Shown: piece after piece, positions 47,791 to 58,700 of the stretch
Layout: every line of letters starts with the position of its first letter
Position numbering within the stretch: position 1 is the first letter of the stretch
Assembly (NCBI RefSeq): GCF_031143425.1
Contig: NC_090439.1
Coordinates: forward strand, 347,380,027-347,444,026
From: Pleurodeles waltl
Taxonomy: Eukaryota; Chordata; Amphibia; Caudata; Salamandridae
Direction of reading: 5' to 3'
Length of the DNA stretch: 64,000 nt
The notes under the pieces: generated by a model
The model's database searches: none
The model's input: only the letters and a program-made list of their open reading frames with translations
What the model was told of the DNA's origin: nothing
Made by a program: the position numbers and the translations under genes

Positions 47791-48700
47791 CTTAGTTTAT
47801 TCTTCTGGAATATCACTGGTCTGAGCAGCAAATTCGCTGACAAAACCTGGGAAACATTAATTGCAAGCTGATGGGGTTCCAGGCCAATACGCATATTAAT
47901 GGATTCTATTCTGTGTTCACCTTAGCAATCATGTCACAATGGAGGCCTTATGATCCTACTTAGCACCACAGCGGGAGCCAAAATAGTGAAAAGTTATGTG
48001 GGCTAAGCCCTCTTTCAAATTATTTGTTCATCACTGACTGGGGCTCCTCTAGTGGTACTTATCAATTTTTACCATAACAACTTTCTTAGTAATAACGAGC
48101 AAATGATTTACTCACTGTCATATGCTTTGGATACTGTGCTACTAAGCTTAAACAAGGACTTAGTTATTATGTGGGGTTGGGACTTCAGTTTAAGACTATG
48201 CCCAACTGATGATGAATGTCTCTGCAGGGGGGAGGGGCTATAATGATTCTTGTAACCTTTCACACTTTATCCATAAATATTGTGGCAAAAAAATGAATAG
48301 GCTAATGAAGACCCATGACCTAATTTTGAGTGTAGATCTTGTAGCCAAGAACTTTTAATGCAATCCACATTCATTGGTTGAGGCCAAGGGTCTAATGGTT
48401 GATTTTATTGCACTCTCCAATTCATAGGCCAGGAAGATGTGTAAGTTCCAGATCATGAAAACCCCGATCATCAATCACAATCCGCTGATCCTCAGCCTCA
48501 GTGCAGGTCTGCTACAGTGGTACATAAAATGGCTTGTCAGATTGAATACACAAGAAATGGGGGAGTACGATGGAAATGGCATGACATGGAACCCATTTCT
48601 TGAAACATTCTTATTTAATCAGAAAAAGCAGTTCAAGATATGCCAAAACTCAGGTTCTGATCCTGAGAAGATATTATGGGCCTTTGATTGAATCTGTAAG
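47791..48700 (+). pseudogene. LINE ORF2 endonuclease, decayed
   Basis: Plus-strand fragments read 'WNITGLSSKFADKTWETLI' (start of an apurinic-type endonuclease, 47811-47870), 'APLVVLINFYHNNFLSNNEQ' (48042-48105) and 'LVIMWGWDFSLRLCPTDD' (48160-48220), where the usual GDFN active-site string has become WDFS. At least three frame breaks and stops. It belongs with the RT at 49370-50054. Confidence 0.6.
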
Positions 48701-49019
48701 AAGATCTCCGAAGAGCTAAAGCTATCCAAACATCTACATGCCCAGAAACCACACAAATGGTTCGATAAATCATGTTCACAAACATACAAAAAACTAATAA
48801 ACACACTTAAAAGCCATTCGAGGGATTCAGCAGACATTAGCTCTTGTAGAAAGCATTATAAAGAGATGATGAAGAGAATAAAAGAAGAGATTAAAATAGA
48901 GGCCTGGGAACAGCTCGTCGAAACAAGTTCAAGGAATGACTCATCTCAATTTTGGAGAGTAGTCAAAGCATCCTTCTTCTCAAATAGTTCCTCTGCCACC
49001 ATTGATGTAAACATCCCTG

Positions 49020-50054
49020 ATCGTCTGTGTGTAAGCCATTTTATCACCTTTATGACTTAAACAAACCAGTTTGTAGTGAGAGTAGCCCCATAGGCGGCAT
49101 AGCCAGCTTGGAGGAATCTGAACAGCTAGAATTTACTGTCAAGAACGTGACCTTAGCTGTGAACAGGTGCTCAAGCAGAAGGGCGCCTGGTCCAGACGGG
49201 ATCCCTGTGGACCTTTTTATGGAAAATCTAACATTCTGGGCCCTTGTATTGACAATTGTCTCTCACTACGCATGCACCCAAGGCCCCCCAAATCATGGTC
49301 TAGTGCAATGATTGTCCTAATTTTCTAAAACAGGGGCAGGTGTGATCCCCACTGCCACCGGCCTATATCTTTAATTGCTTCAACGGGCAAGATATTAAGC
49401 AGAATATTATTGGACCAACTCAAAAACTGGGCAAACAAGAATAACTTTTTCACTCCTACCCAGTATGGATTTAAACAGTGTATAGGGACAGTTGATCAAT
49501 GTCTAAACCTCCTTTTATTAATGTGCAAGTATGTACTTGCCAAGAAAGGATGTCTGTACATGGCATTCAAGGACCTGAGTGCAGCATTCAACAATGTTAT
49601 AAGATCAAGGCTGTGGAATATCCTAGCAAGCAAAGGTGTTAACCGACGTACTGTTCATCTTCTTGCCCAGCTGCACACTGATTTTGAGAGCTGTATCAGG
49701 TTTGGGTGGGGTGGAGAATGCACCCCTTATATAAAGATCAGAAAAGGAGTTAGGCAGGGTTGTGTGTTGGCACCATTCCTCTTTAGAATCTATATATTTG
49801 GCCTTGATGACCATTTGGTGAGCGCTGCAGCTGATACCCTTGGGGCAGGAATTCACCCGTTACCTGTCCTTATGTACGCAGATGACTCCGTCCTTATGGC
49901 CAGCACAGGCTTGGGTCTTCAAAAACTTTGCGATGCTTCCTCAAAATTTTTGTCTGAATGTGGTCTTATTACAAACATATTTAGATTTGTTGGTGGACGC
50001 CCCCAGAAGAGGCTGCCTCATTTTCACGTTAACAGAACACGGTTAAGTGTGTAA
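49020..50054 (+). pseudogene. LINE ORF2 reverse transcriptase
   Basis: The largest open part (49410-50054, 214 aa) carries 'TPTQYGFKQCIGTVDQCLNL' (RT block 2a/3), 'MAFKDLSAAFNNVIRSRLW' (block A, with the catalytic Asp position in 'KDLSAAF'), 'KGVRQGCVLAPFLFRIYIF' (block B) and 'VLMYADDSVLMAS' (block C, intact YADD). Upstream, 49180-49215 gives 'SSRRAPGPDGIPVDLF' (block 1). A frameshift near 49980 truncates the thumb. Domain order and the APE-type endonuclease upstream fit a CR1/L2/I-group LINE; I cannot place the clade more exactly. Confidence 0.8.
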
Positions 50055-50510
50055 CCTCCTTTACATATTTGGGGATCCCGTTTGATAATAAAATCACCTG
50101 AAGGCATCTGAGGAGTGTGAGAGCAACGCAACATGAACAAGCCTCAGCATTCTTGTTTAGATTTGCAGATAGGTTAGGGTCCATGCCGCTGAAAGCCAAT
50201 ATTACAATATACAAAGCCAGACCTGTTCTGATTGTCATCTAGTGCGCAGAGGTGTTGGGATACACTGTTTAATCCCAGTGCAAACTTGCAAAGACACATT
50301 TTTTCGCAGACTATTGTCTCTCTCCTACTCTGTCCCATCTATATTAGCACATGAAGAACTAGGCCTTCAATATTTGGGAGACACATTGAGGTTGGCAGCC
50401 GCCTTGGTATAGTTATAGGTGTGGGCCAGAATAGAAGCAGCTTTGATACAAACCGTAATTGCTGATTGCCTTAAATTGGACATGGTTAATAAAATAATTG
50501 ATTAACTCAC

Positions 50511-50845
50511 ATGAGAGAAGATCTTTATCAAAGTGGTAGAATGGATTTGTTCAGTAATTCTTCAGTAAGTAACCAGGCAGATAAAGCCATAGTAAAAAAA
50601 TTACAAAATCTAATTGTAGGAAAGAGGTGGGAGGTTGAAATCAAAAAGAAGTTTGTTAAGTTATATTTTCCACTATGTACTACTCCAGCTATCAAGCCAG
50701 ACCTGCTTAAAACATTAGTTAAACAAAGGTTTTACTTTCTTAGATTCAGGCTGGGAATGACCCATCTCTTGGTTTCATACCCTTCAAATGTTTATACTAG
50801 TAAAGATGTTCTTCCATGCCCATGTAATTCAACAGCAATACAGTC
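50511..50845 (+). pseudogene. LINE ORF2 C-terminal region, cut off at the Gypsy junction
   Basis: The frame contains basic helical sequence, 'RFYFLRFRLGMTHLLVSYPS' and 'LPCPCNSTAIQSQLHLL', a CxC start of the Cys/His motif usual at the end of this LINE type. The sequence changes at about 50845 into minus-strand Gypsy integrase, so the LINE has lost its 3' end. A truncated 3' end is unusual for target-primed LINE insertion and argues for a later deletion. Confidence 0.6.
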
Positions 50846-51143
50846 ACAACTTCATTTGCTGGCAGGTGTGACAAGATCTACAGAATACATCTGAGTTTGT
50901 CTTTGTTTGGGTCCAATAAAAGTGGGTGATAAGTCTGCCAAAGGTCTTGTCTTTCCCCTGATGACTTGCCAGGGCAACATCGTGAGACAGTTCCAGTCGG
51001 AAAGTCCTGTAGCACTGGGTGACCACCAACAAATAGGTTGCACCAGGTTCAGGAACCTTAGGCTTGATGTACAGGAGGCCATTCTCCAAGTTAATCAGGT
51101 GATCACCAGAGGGGTTCTGGGGCCACCTCACCTGCTGCACCAA
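50845..51143 (-). pseudogene. Ty3/Gypsy integrase N-terminal zinc-binding domain
   Basis: The minus-strand frame reads 'DHLINLENGLLYIKPKVPEP', then 'LELSHDVALASHQGKDKTF' (the two His) and 'FCRSCHTCQQ' (the two Cys), an H2C2 zinc finger that begins Gypsy integrases. It belongs with the integrase core at 45789-46613, from which it is separated by about 4.2 kb of LINE DNA; about 100 residues including the first catalytic Asp are missing between them. Confidence 0.75.
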
Positions 51144-51316
51144 TTGATGCTACTCCCTTGATTCCAGAAAATATTTTTGTTTTGAGCCCAATAAAATCTT
51201 CCATCCCACTTTAGGATTACTAAAGGATGTGCTTCATCTGTGCTTAATTATCTGTTGTTTTGAAACATCTTATAGCCTTTCCAAAATCCTCCACTCTACA
51301 TTCAGAGAAAAGCTAA

Positions 51317-52225
51317 ACTTCAGTTTTATACTTTTTGGCGCAAAACTGCACTAGTGCAGTTTTGCATCAAAAAGTATATATTGCCAGCTTCAGCCATTCT
51401 AAAGCGCCAGCTGGGTGCCAAATTTAAAGAATGGTGCAAGCCAGCACTAAGCTTGGGCTAGTGACACAAAAAAAAAGACACTAGCAGGTGGGGGTGGAGG
51501 TATGGGAAAAGGAGGCTGTGAAACAGACAATGACAGTAGGCTGGTTAGCGGCAAAATGAATGCCGGTACCCAGCCTAACATCATTTCCTGACGCACACCC
51601 ACCCAAAAATGACTCCTGTCTTAGTAAAGACAGGAGTCATGGCAACCACCCCAATGGCCAGCACAGGGGACCAGTGTCCCCTGGGCGTGGCCATTACACC
51701 CAGTGCTAGGCAGGGTGCCCCATGTAAGGGCCCCCAGTGGAACTTTAATACAAATTTAAAAATACCTTAGTCACCTGGGATTGGGTTCCCCATCCTATGG
51801 TGTCCTTCTGATACGTGTGGGGATGTTACTGGGGCTTGGGGTGGGCACCTGTGGGCCCATTCCATGGTGCTTGGCCATGAAAATGGGTCCACAGATACCT
51901 TAACACCTGGTCTGAACCAGGAGTTAAATAATGATGTTAAGCAAGTTCTGCGTCATTATTTGGGTCTGCCTCCCACCCGTGCCTCATTTTTGCATGAGGG
52001 GATAAATATAGCGCTGAGGGCTTAGAGTAATTTTTTGGATGGGAACGCCTACCTTGCATCACATTGACGCATGGTGGGTTCACATTTCCAAAAAATGGTG
52101 CAATCACCAATATTTTGATGCTAGACGGGTCTAGTGTCAAAATATAAATATAGAGTTAACTTTGCACTGTTGTAGCATCAAAATGAATGACGCTAAAACG
52201 ATGCAAAGCAAGTTTAAATATGCCC
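51317..52225 (+). mobile_element. Hairpin-rich Harbinger-type MITE, family A copy 3 (diverged)
   Basis: The left end is decayed (cagttttatactttttggc) but leads into the same aaactgc/gcagttt hairpin as copies 1 and 2. The interior has the tgactcctgtc/gacaggagtca hairpin near 51611-51640, the cccaatggccagcacagggga block and the cgcctaccttgcatc block in the same order. The right end is tttaaatatgccc. It is clearly more mutated than the other two copies, so the family was active over a long period. Confidence 0.75.
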
Positions 52226-53764
52226 TTAAATCTTAAGAGCATAAGCAGTAATTTGTCAGACAACATTGCTTGCCATTCAACCTCTGTTACAAGAAAAGAA
52301 ACCAAAATTGTAAGGCATCTTTATTCCTTTATCCCTTCTTATCTCCATCATGGTTATTTTTGGGGGTGCTGCAGTACCCCCTCAAACACACACATCCTAT
52401 TTCCAGAGACTATGTTGCTTCTAGATAAAGGCAAACAGCTGGACCAAAATGCAAAAAAAAAAAAATCAGTCGATAAAGAGATAATGGTCACTGTGCACTA
52501 GCATTGGCCTTGCTGAAAAGTGTTGCCAGGTATATTTTTTTTTCTCTTTGGATCCCCTGAACACTGCTGAGCAATGAAAACGATCTCTACAGCAGGCAAT
52601 GGATGGATGGAGGTTCCAGGACCTACGGACATCGAGTCTTGGATCCTCAATGGTGCTAGGTGAATGGAGGGTGAAGCTGCAGGAATGTAATGCCTACTTC
52701 CTAGGACACAGATGGTCCTGTATGCAGAAATACGGTCCTGACTTGATAGGTCGTGTCCTGCAGGAATCTGGTCGTAGCTGCTGCAGCTTCTCTGCATCAA
52801 CCGGGCTGGCACTGGAGGAAAACCTCCTCTGCAGCTGCTGCCACTGGCTGGCTCCTCGTGAACGAGGCTTGCGGCTGTACTGGCAAAGAAGGACGGAAAA
52901 GCCATTGCAAACTGCACTATTGAAGGACTTTCCTTCCCGCCTCTCAGCAACCTACATGGTGACATCACACATTGGGTGGAGGGCACCGTGGCTCATCACT
53001 GCTAATGTGAAATTGTAATCACTTGAACATGTCCCAGAGAGTAGAGATGCTGTGTGTGCTGACATAATGACAGTTTCTGTCCAGAATCCCAACATGCTCC
53101 AGTGAGTACTGGTAGTCTGCTTGGTCACGGAGAAGTTCCAGTACTAATGGGAAAAAACAGAGGTGCCGGCACTCAGTACCGGTGAGAACAGGCCATTTTC
53201 AAGCGCTGCATACTTCGTTAAAGCAGCTGTTCTTAATTTTACAGGACACTTGCATTTTTTTCTTTCACAAAGCTGGTAATGAAGAGGGCGAGGAAGAAGT
53301 GTCCTGGTTCACCTGTAGCACATCCCTCAACGGGGAACAAAATCCGAGCCTGAACCACACCTTTGGCTTGTGCCAACCCTGAGCCTTTATTGGGTAGCCC
53401 GCCTATAGTCAGTTCTTACTTTGAAAAAGAATGAGTGTCAGTGCGCAAAGTGAGCCCAGAAACCAGTGACCTGCGCTATTAAATATCAGCGCACCGAATA
53501 CCAAGGCTCCGCAGTCAGGATGCAAACATGCCCTGCCGCTTTATCTTACTCCTGCGGGTTCCTGCTTTGTCAGTTTTTCCTCTATTCCTCTTTGGAAATG
53601 TCATATGAGGAAAAATTAGTGCTGGTCCCCCAAAATCAGTGCCGGTGGCCCTCATCGGCAGCCACTGGCTCAAGTTAAGCACTGTCTATAGAAGAAAACA
53701 TGCATGTTCATGTAAGCTCTAACCTGATAACTTCTTTGAGTGCTTGGGAGCGTTTATATAATGC
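52226..53764. other. No gene recognised; probable old repeats
   Basis: Two sizeable overlapping frames on opposite strands (52498-53018) show no domain and appear to reflect low stop density. From about 53140 to 53690 there are repeated gtgccggcact/agtgccggtgg words that look like termini of an old element, but no matched pair of ends was found. Confidence 0.35.
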
Positions 53765-53769
53765 ACAAT

Positions 53770-53958
53770 TGTAGTGTGTTCTGCTTCTTTTATGGAATGC
53801 TCTTGGATGCTGACCTAGGAAGATTCCACATTCTAGTACGTGAATCTCCTGGATTCCGTTGATCCTGTGCATCTTCCCTCAACTGACCTGTTCCTTGTAC
53901 TTCTGACTTCAAATAAACCTGGTTATCCTCTAAAGGTCTGCAATGTGCTGTCACTTCA
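53770..53958 (+). repeat. 5' LTR (189 bp)
   Basis: Begins tgtagtgtgttctgc and ends gtcacttca; contains a polyadenylation-like aataaa in cttcaaataaacctgg. It pairs with the 3' LTR with about seven substitutions and no length change. It would supply the promoter and RNA start for the element. Confidence 0.95.
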
Positions 53959-54733
53959 ATTTGGCGACGTGGTTGTTGATTTCAACGAATCTTCGCATGA
54001 TCTTCTGTTAAAAAGAACTGATCTTGTGCACTCGTTTCCTGTGCCGAACCTGTCGTGCCTCCTGACCTGATCGGCCGTCGCAGGACTATTGGTGAACTTT
54101 GGTGTCTTCAGTTTATTTTATTTATCTTTTTTTTTTAACCAGTTTTTTTCAGTTCTAGCACTGTCAGGGCCGTTAAGGTGGAGCGCACGCCGCGTCTCTC
54201 GAGCGTATCCTTGGCAACGCTGAGGAGACTGACGCAGGCGCTTCACGTGCACTTTCCCTGCTACGCACACGCTGGGGGCCCCGTTTCTGCTAGTGTCTCC
54301 TATGAGACGGAGACGCTAGCTATTAAATAATCATCTTCACAGAGACGCGGAGCACGGAGGCTGCTTCCGCTACTGTCTCCTAGGCGACGGAGACATTAAC
54401 TTCGGCCTGCACTTCTTCGAGCGTCCTTATAAAGACGCAAAGAATAATTCCTTCCAGGTATTAAAGAGGGATTTCGTGTGTGTTCCTGACACAAAGGACT
54501 CAATCCTAGGAAAAAAATAAATAAATAAAAAATAAATAAAAGGAAGGAAGAAGTAAGACCATATAATTTTCTTTTTGAAGTAAGAAGTAGGTAACAGAGG
54601 GTTTATCCTACCGTTAAGGGCTGTAATATATATATTGTGAACAGGTCCGGGAAGGGAGGAGTTGGACATATTTTTTTTTTATTGTTAATTAACGCCTTAA
54701 GTTATTCCTTGTGCCTTATCTTTGGTCTCTGAT

Positions 54734-55852
54734 ATGGCGCAAGCCAATTTTACCATTGTTCCCCCACAAGTATTTTGGGCCATTGGTAATTCACCGCCCA
54801 TCAAATGGCTGGAGTGGAAGGACTATTTTTTAAATTATTTAGGTGCTATTGATGTTGATAACAAGATGTCCGCAGAACAGGAAAAGAGGATCCTTTTGCA
54901 TTCTTTGGGCCCAATGGGTCTAAAAACATATAATAAGATGTCCAAAAACCCTGTAAGTGGAGATGTGTGTGCTTTCAATTCCGCAATGCTAGACCTTGAC
55001 AAATATTTTGCTCCAAAAGTTTGTATGGGAACTGTCCGTTATAAATTTTTCCAAAGGAAACAAGAAAAAAATGAGCAGGTGGATGACTACGTTGCAGACT
55101 TAAAGAAACTGGCTCTTGACTGTAAATTTGGAACAATTCATGACGAACTTATTAGAGATCAGGTAGTCATGCATTGCAACAATCAATCCATTCAGGAAAG
55201 ACTTTGGGTTAATGGTGACTCTTCTCTAGAAGAAATTCTAGCTATTGTAAGGAAGGCAGAGATCTCTGAAAGATGTTTTTCTGAACTAAAATCTACTGGG
55301 AAGAATGAGAATGGCATTTATAAAGTGACCAATCGCAAGGGTTTACAGAGTGGGGAACCTGAAAGAAGATGTTACAGATGTGATAACAAGGATCACTTAG
55401 CTCACTCCAAATTGTGCCCGGCTTTGAAGGTGAAGTGCAACAAATGTGGAATTGTGGGCCATTTTGCTAAAGTTTGTAAAACTAAAAAGAAAATAGTTAA
55501 ATGTATTTATGAGAGTGATAACGTTGTTAAGGAGGTTATGGAAGAAAAACATAGAGGAATTGATGAGGATAAGAATTTCATTCTCAATATAATGGAGGCA
55601 AACACCAAGGATAAACCCGTTTGCAATATGTATATTGGTGGAGTACCAATTACAATGTATGCTGACTCAGGCTCACCTTTCACAATTGTAAATGAAGGTG
55701 TGTGGAACAAAACTTTCGTGGAAAAAATTGGCAATCAGCTTGCTCCTCCAGACATTCAACCGGAAAGTTACACAGGAGAAAAGATTGAACTGTTAGGTTT
55801 TAGATGGTTAACGTTTTCATTTAAGAACAGGAGCACTAGTGGAAAACTATAA
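54734..55852 (+). pseudogene. Gag-protease of the Gypsy element (premature stop)
   Basis: Gag packages the element RNA, and the protease matures the polyprotein. I start at the ATG at 54734 (MAQANF); the open frame extends upstream to 54722 only through a non-ATG codon. Residues 1-200 form the helical capsid-like part. At residue 213 begins a modified zinc knuckle (CX2C, then His, with an enlarged spacing before the last Cys). At about 235 begins a standard CX2CX4HX4C knuckle ('CNKCGIVGHFAKVC'). At about residue 311 the protease signature DSG lies in 'MYADSGSPFTIV'. The frame ends at a TAA (55850-55852), but pol continues in the same frame, so this is an in-frame nonsense change in one gag-pol frame. 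Confidence 0.9.
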
Positions 55853-56749
55853 GTGGCTAAAAAAGGGCCATCAGTTCTGGGATGGAAGGACCAAGGACAG
55901 TTGCAAATGATCCTGGATCCTAACGGCAAAGAAAAGGTCTTAATGGTGGATGATGAAGATTCTTTGACCTCCAAGATATAAACTTTATTTCCCAAGGTTT
56001 TTAGTAACGGGTTGGGGAAACTTTCTGGTTTCGAGCACAAAATCATTTTAAAGAAGGTGGCTGTACCTAAAATTCATAAAGTCAGAACTGTGCCGATCAT
56101 GATCAGAGAAGAAGTTTCAAAAGAGCTAGATAAATTGGTATTAATGGATGTGATAGAACCAATTGAAAGCTCAGAATGGATTTCGCCTGTAGTAATAGCT
56201 CGGCGCAGCAATGGGAAAATCCGCTTATGTGTGGACTTAAGATACTTAAATAATAACATTCTGATTGATCGGTTCCCTTTACCCAAGATTACGGAAATGG
56301 TTTCTAGTCTGGAAGGAGCGTGCTGGTTTTCTACTATTGATCTGTCATCCGCGTATCATCAGATTCCCTTATCTGAAGATTCCAAAAACCTGACCGCCTT
56401 CATTACACCCTTTGGATGCTTTCAATATAAGAGGATGCCCTTCGGTCTTGCGTCTGCTGCAGCAGTTTTTCAACCTCTAATGCACAAACTTTTTGGGAAA
56501 ATCAAAGGGGTTATGTGCTTTCAAGATGACATATTAATCTTCGGGAAAGATAAGAGTATGCATGATGAGCGGTTGGAACACGTATTGGAAGTGTTAGGTG
56601 ATAAAGGATTAACTGTGGAATTGAGTAAGTGCAAGTTTGCGAAAAGGAGTGTGGAATATTTGGGTCATGAGATAAGTGGTGAGGGTGTTAAACCTAAGGC
56701 ATCCTTGGTGGATGCTATAGTGGGGGTGGAAATGAACTCTCTGTTGTGA
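55853..56749 (+). pseudogene. Reverse transcriptase of the Gypsy element, RNase H lost
   Basis: It is in the same frame as gag-protease, with a second in-frame TAA at 55979-55981. RT motifs follow in order: 'ISPVVIARRSNGKIRLCVDL' (fingers), 'FSTIDLSSAYHQIPL' (block A Asp), 'MPFGLASAAAVFQPL' (block B) and 'CFQDDILIFGK' (block C; FQDD replaces the common YVDD but keeps both Asp, 56519-56530). The thumb starts 'EYLGHEISGEGVKP', then the sequence breaks off at about 56730 and joins a different frame leading into integrase. The remaining thumb, tether and RNase H, normally about 200 residues, are deleted. The element could not complete reverse transcription. Confidence 0.9.
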
Positions 56750-57975
56750 ACAATGTTCTTTGGAGAGGTGATAAAATAATTCCCCCACTGGGTATTAGAG
56801 AAGCAATTTTAGAGTTGTGTCATGAGGGCCATTTTGGCATCGTCAGAACTAAGTCTGTAGTGAAGGAGTTGTTTTGGTGGCCTGGGGTGGACAAATCAGT
56901 GGAAAGATTTGTCAGAATTTACTGTGTGTGTTCCTCCGCTGACAAGAGTTTGTGTACCCTTAGACCACCTATGCAGCAAACGTTCGTACCTAAGCAACCA
57001 TGGGACTATGTTGCTATTGATCTCTTTGGTCCGGTGGGTAGCTCTCAAGAGTTTGTAATTGTTATGATTGATTTGTTCCCTAAATGGCCTGAAATTGGTA
57101 TTTTGGAAAGAGCAGATACTACCAGTGTGTTGGAGTTTATGGATAAGGTTTTCCTTGCTGAAGGTATTCCTTCTAAATTATTAAGTGATAATGGTGTACA
57201 GTTTATGTCAGATGCTGCTAAAAGGTATTTTAGAAGAGTGGGGGTTGAGCATAAGACCACTTCATTGTACAATCCCAGTGGCAATGGCGCAGTAGAAAGG
57301 TTCAACAGAGTTATTAAAGGTATAATTCAGGGTGCGATGAATGGTGGAGAAGATTGGCACATCGCCATTTTTAAAGCAGTGTGGGCTTATAGAATTACGG
57401 AGAATGTTACTACTGGACTCAGCCCTTTCATTGTTATGAGGGGTAGAAGTCCGAGAAGCAAACATAACCCGGCTTGGTTGGTTAAGACTGGTATTCAACA
57501 CTGGTCTTTGGAGGAAGTAAGGGATAATTTAGATAAGTCTCGAGAGAAGTCAAAGTCTTATTACGACAAGCTCCATCACGTCAAGTCAGTGGTAATCAAG
57601 GTTGGAGATTGGGTTAAAGTTAAGAAACCTAATAAGGTAAGGAAGGGTGAGAGCCAGTATTTTAATCCTGAGCGAGTTATGGAGGTTTTACATAATGCTG
57701 TAAAACTGAGTGATGGTAGGGTGTGGAATCTTAAGCGCATTGTTCTACTTAGGAATGTACAGGAATTTGGATGTGGCAGTGTTCATATTAACAATAAGAG
57801 GTGTGAAAAGGAAAATGCAGAATGGTTGGAGGATGAGGTTAATGTTCATGATGCGTCTTCACATATTCTTGATGATTGTGTTTTGAGTGAGGAGGAAGGT
57901 GTGACGAGTGACTCTACGAGTGACTCTGTAGCTGACTCTGAGAATGGGGATTTGTGTTTATCTGATGGTGTGTAG
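56750..57975 (+). pseudogene. Integrase of the Gypsy element
   Basis: The frame opens directly at the deletion junction; no native start exists because it is normally part of the polyprotein. The H2C2 domain is present ('LCHEGHFGIVRTK'), but the Cys pair is CVC in place of CX2C, so zinc binding may be impaired. The catalytic core has all three acidic residues: Asp in 'VAIDLFGPV' (57019), Asp in 'LLSDNGVQF' (57187) and Glu in 'NGAVERFNRV' (57296), with D-35-E spacing. The C-terminal part includes 'VGDWVKVKKP' and 'VWNLKRIVLL', and ends in an acidic tail with short DSTSDSVADS-like repeats. The stop is TAG at 57973-57975. Confidence 0.9.
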
Positions 57976-58208
57976 CAGTGTGAGTCTGTAGAAGGGAAAA
58001 GGAAGGTGACACCTCCTGGTTGGTTAAAAGATTACGTGTTAGGACACATTTCTAACTTTTCTGATTGTTAGGATATATATCTTTGATTGCAGCAGTGTGA
58101 GTCTGTAGAAGGGAAAAGGAAGGTGACACCTCCTGGTTGGTTAAAAGATTACGTGTTAGGACACATTTCTAACTTTTCTGATTGTTAGGATATATATCGT
58201 TGATTTTC
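57975..58208 (+). repeat. 117-bp tandem duplication upstream of the 3' LTR
   Basis: The segment starting gcagtgtgagtctgtagaag at 57975 repeats at 58092 with only one or two changes (gatatatatctttg against gatatatatcgttg) until the copies diverge at about 58203. It lies just after the integrase stop in the non-coding tail. The near identity means it arose late, in this copy or its immediate source. Confidence 0.95.
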
Positions 58209-58275
58209 ATGTTTTATGTGTAGTAATTTATTTTTGTTGTTTTTATTTTCTTGTTGTGGGAAAAGAAGGGGGATA

Positions 58276-58464
58276 TGTAGTGTGTTCTGCTTCATTTATG
58301 GAATGCTCTTGGGTGCTGACCTAGGAAGATTCCACGTTCTAGTACGTGAATCTCCTGGAGTCAGTTGATCCTGTGCATCTTCCCTCAACGGACCTGTTCC
58401 TTGTACTTCTGACTTCAAATAAACCTGGTTATCCTCTAAAGGTCTGCAATGTGCCGTCACTTCA
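58276..58464 (+). repeat. 3' LTR (189 bp)
   Basis: Same ends and length as the 5' copy; preceded by a polypurine tract. It carries the same aataaa and would supply the polyadenylation signal. It is followed by the acaat target duplication. Confidence 0.95.
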
Positions 58465-58700
58465 ACAATGCTGAAATGTTTGGTGAAACGTTCATGTTCC
58501 TGAACTACTTAATCAATATACATGTTCTTGAACTTCTTAATTAATATACATGGTGTTTTTAATTAGTTTCCCACAATTGCCAACTCAGAGCAAAAAATAA
58601 TAATTGTGTAAGAGAGGAGGCGGTGGCACTATGGATGGGGGCAGAGCTTTATGCTAAGCAGTTACTGAGACCACCTTCAAGCTTCCCACAAAAATATTGA

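Larger units (their letters stand above)
53770..58464 (+). mobile_element. Ty3/Gypsy LTR retrotransposon with paired LTRs and target duplication
   Basis: Two 189-bp LTRs (53770-53958 and 58276-58464), both TG...CA, bound the element, and acaat flanks it on both sides (53765-53769 and 58465-58469), a 5-bp target duplication. About seven LTR mismatches suggest a modest age. A tggcgacgtgg stretch at 53962 just after the left LTR is a candidate primer-binding site, and aaaagaagggggata before the right LTR is the polypurine tract. Inside are gag-protease, reverse transcriptase and integrase in the usual order. Two in-frame stops and a deletion that removed RNase H make it incapable of autonomous movement. 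Confidence 0.95.

Noticed and set aside
52498..53018. Overlapping open frames of 162 codons (-) and 139 codons (+)
   Set aside because: Open on both strands at once with no recognisable domain; low stop density is the simpler explanation.
53140..53700. Possible hAT-type element with gtgccggcact ends
   Set aside because: The left-like motif is visible near 53164, but I found no complementary right end or 8-bp duplication.
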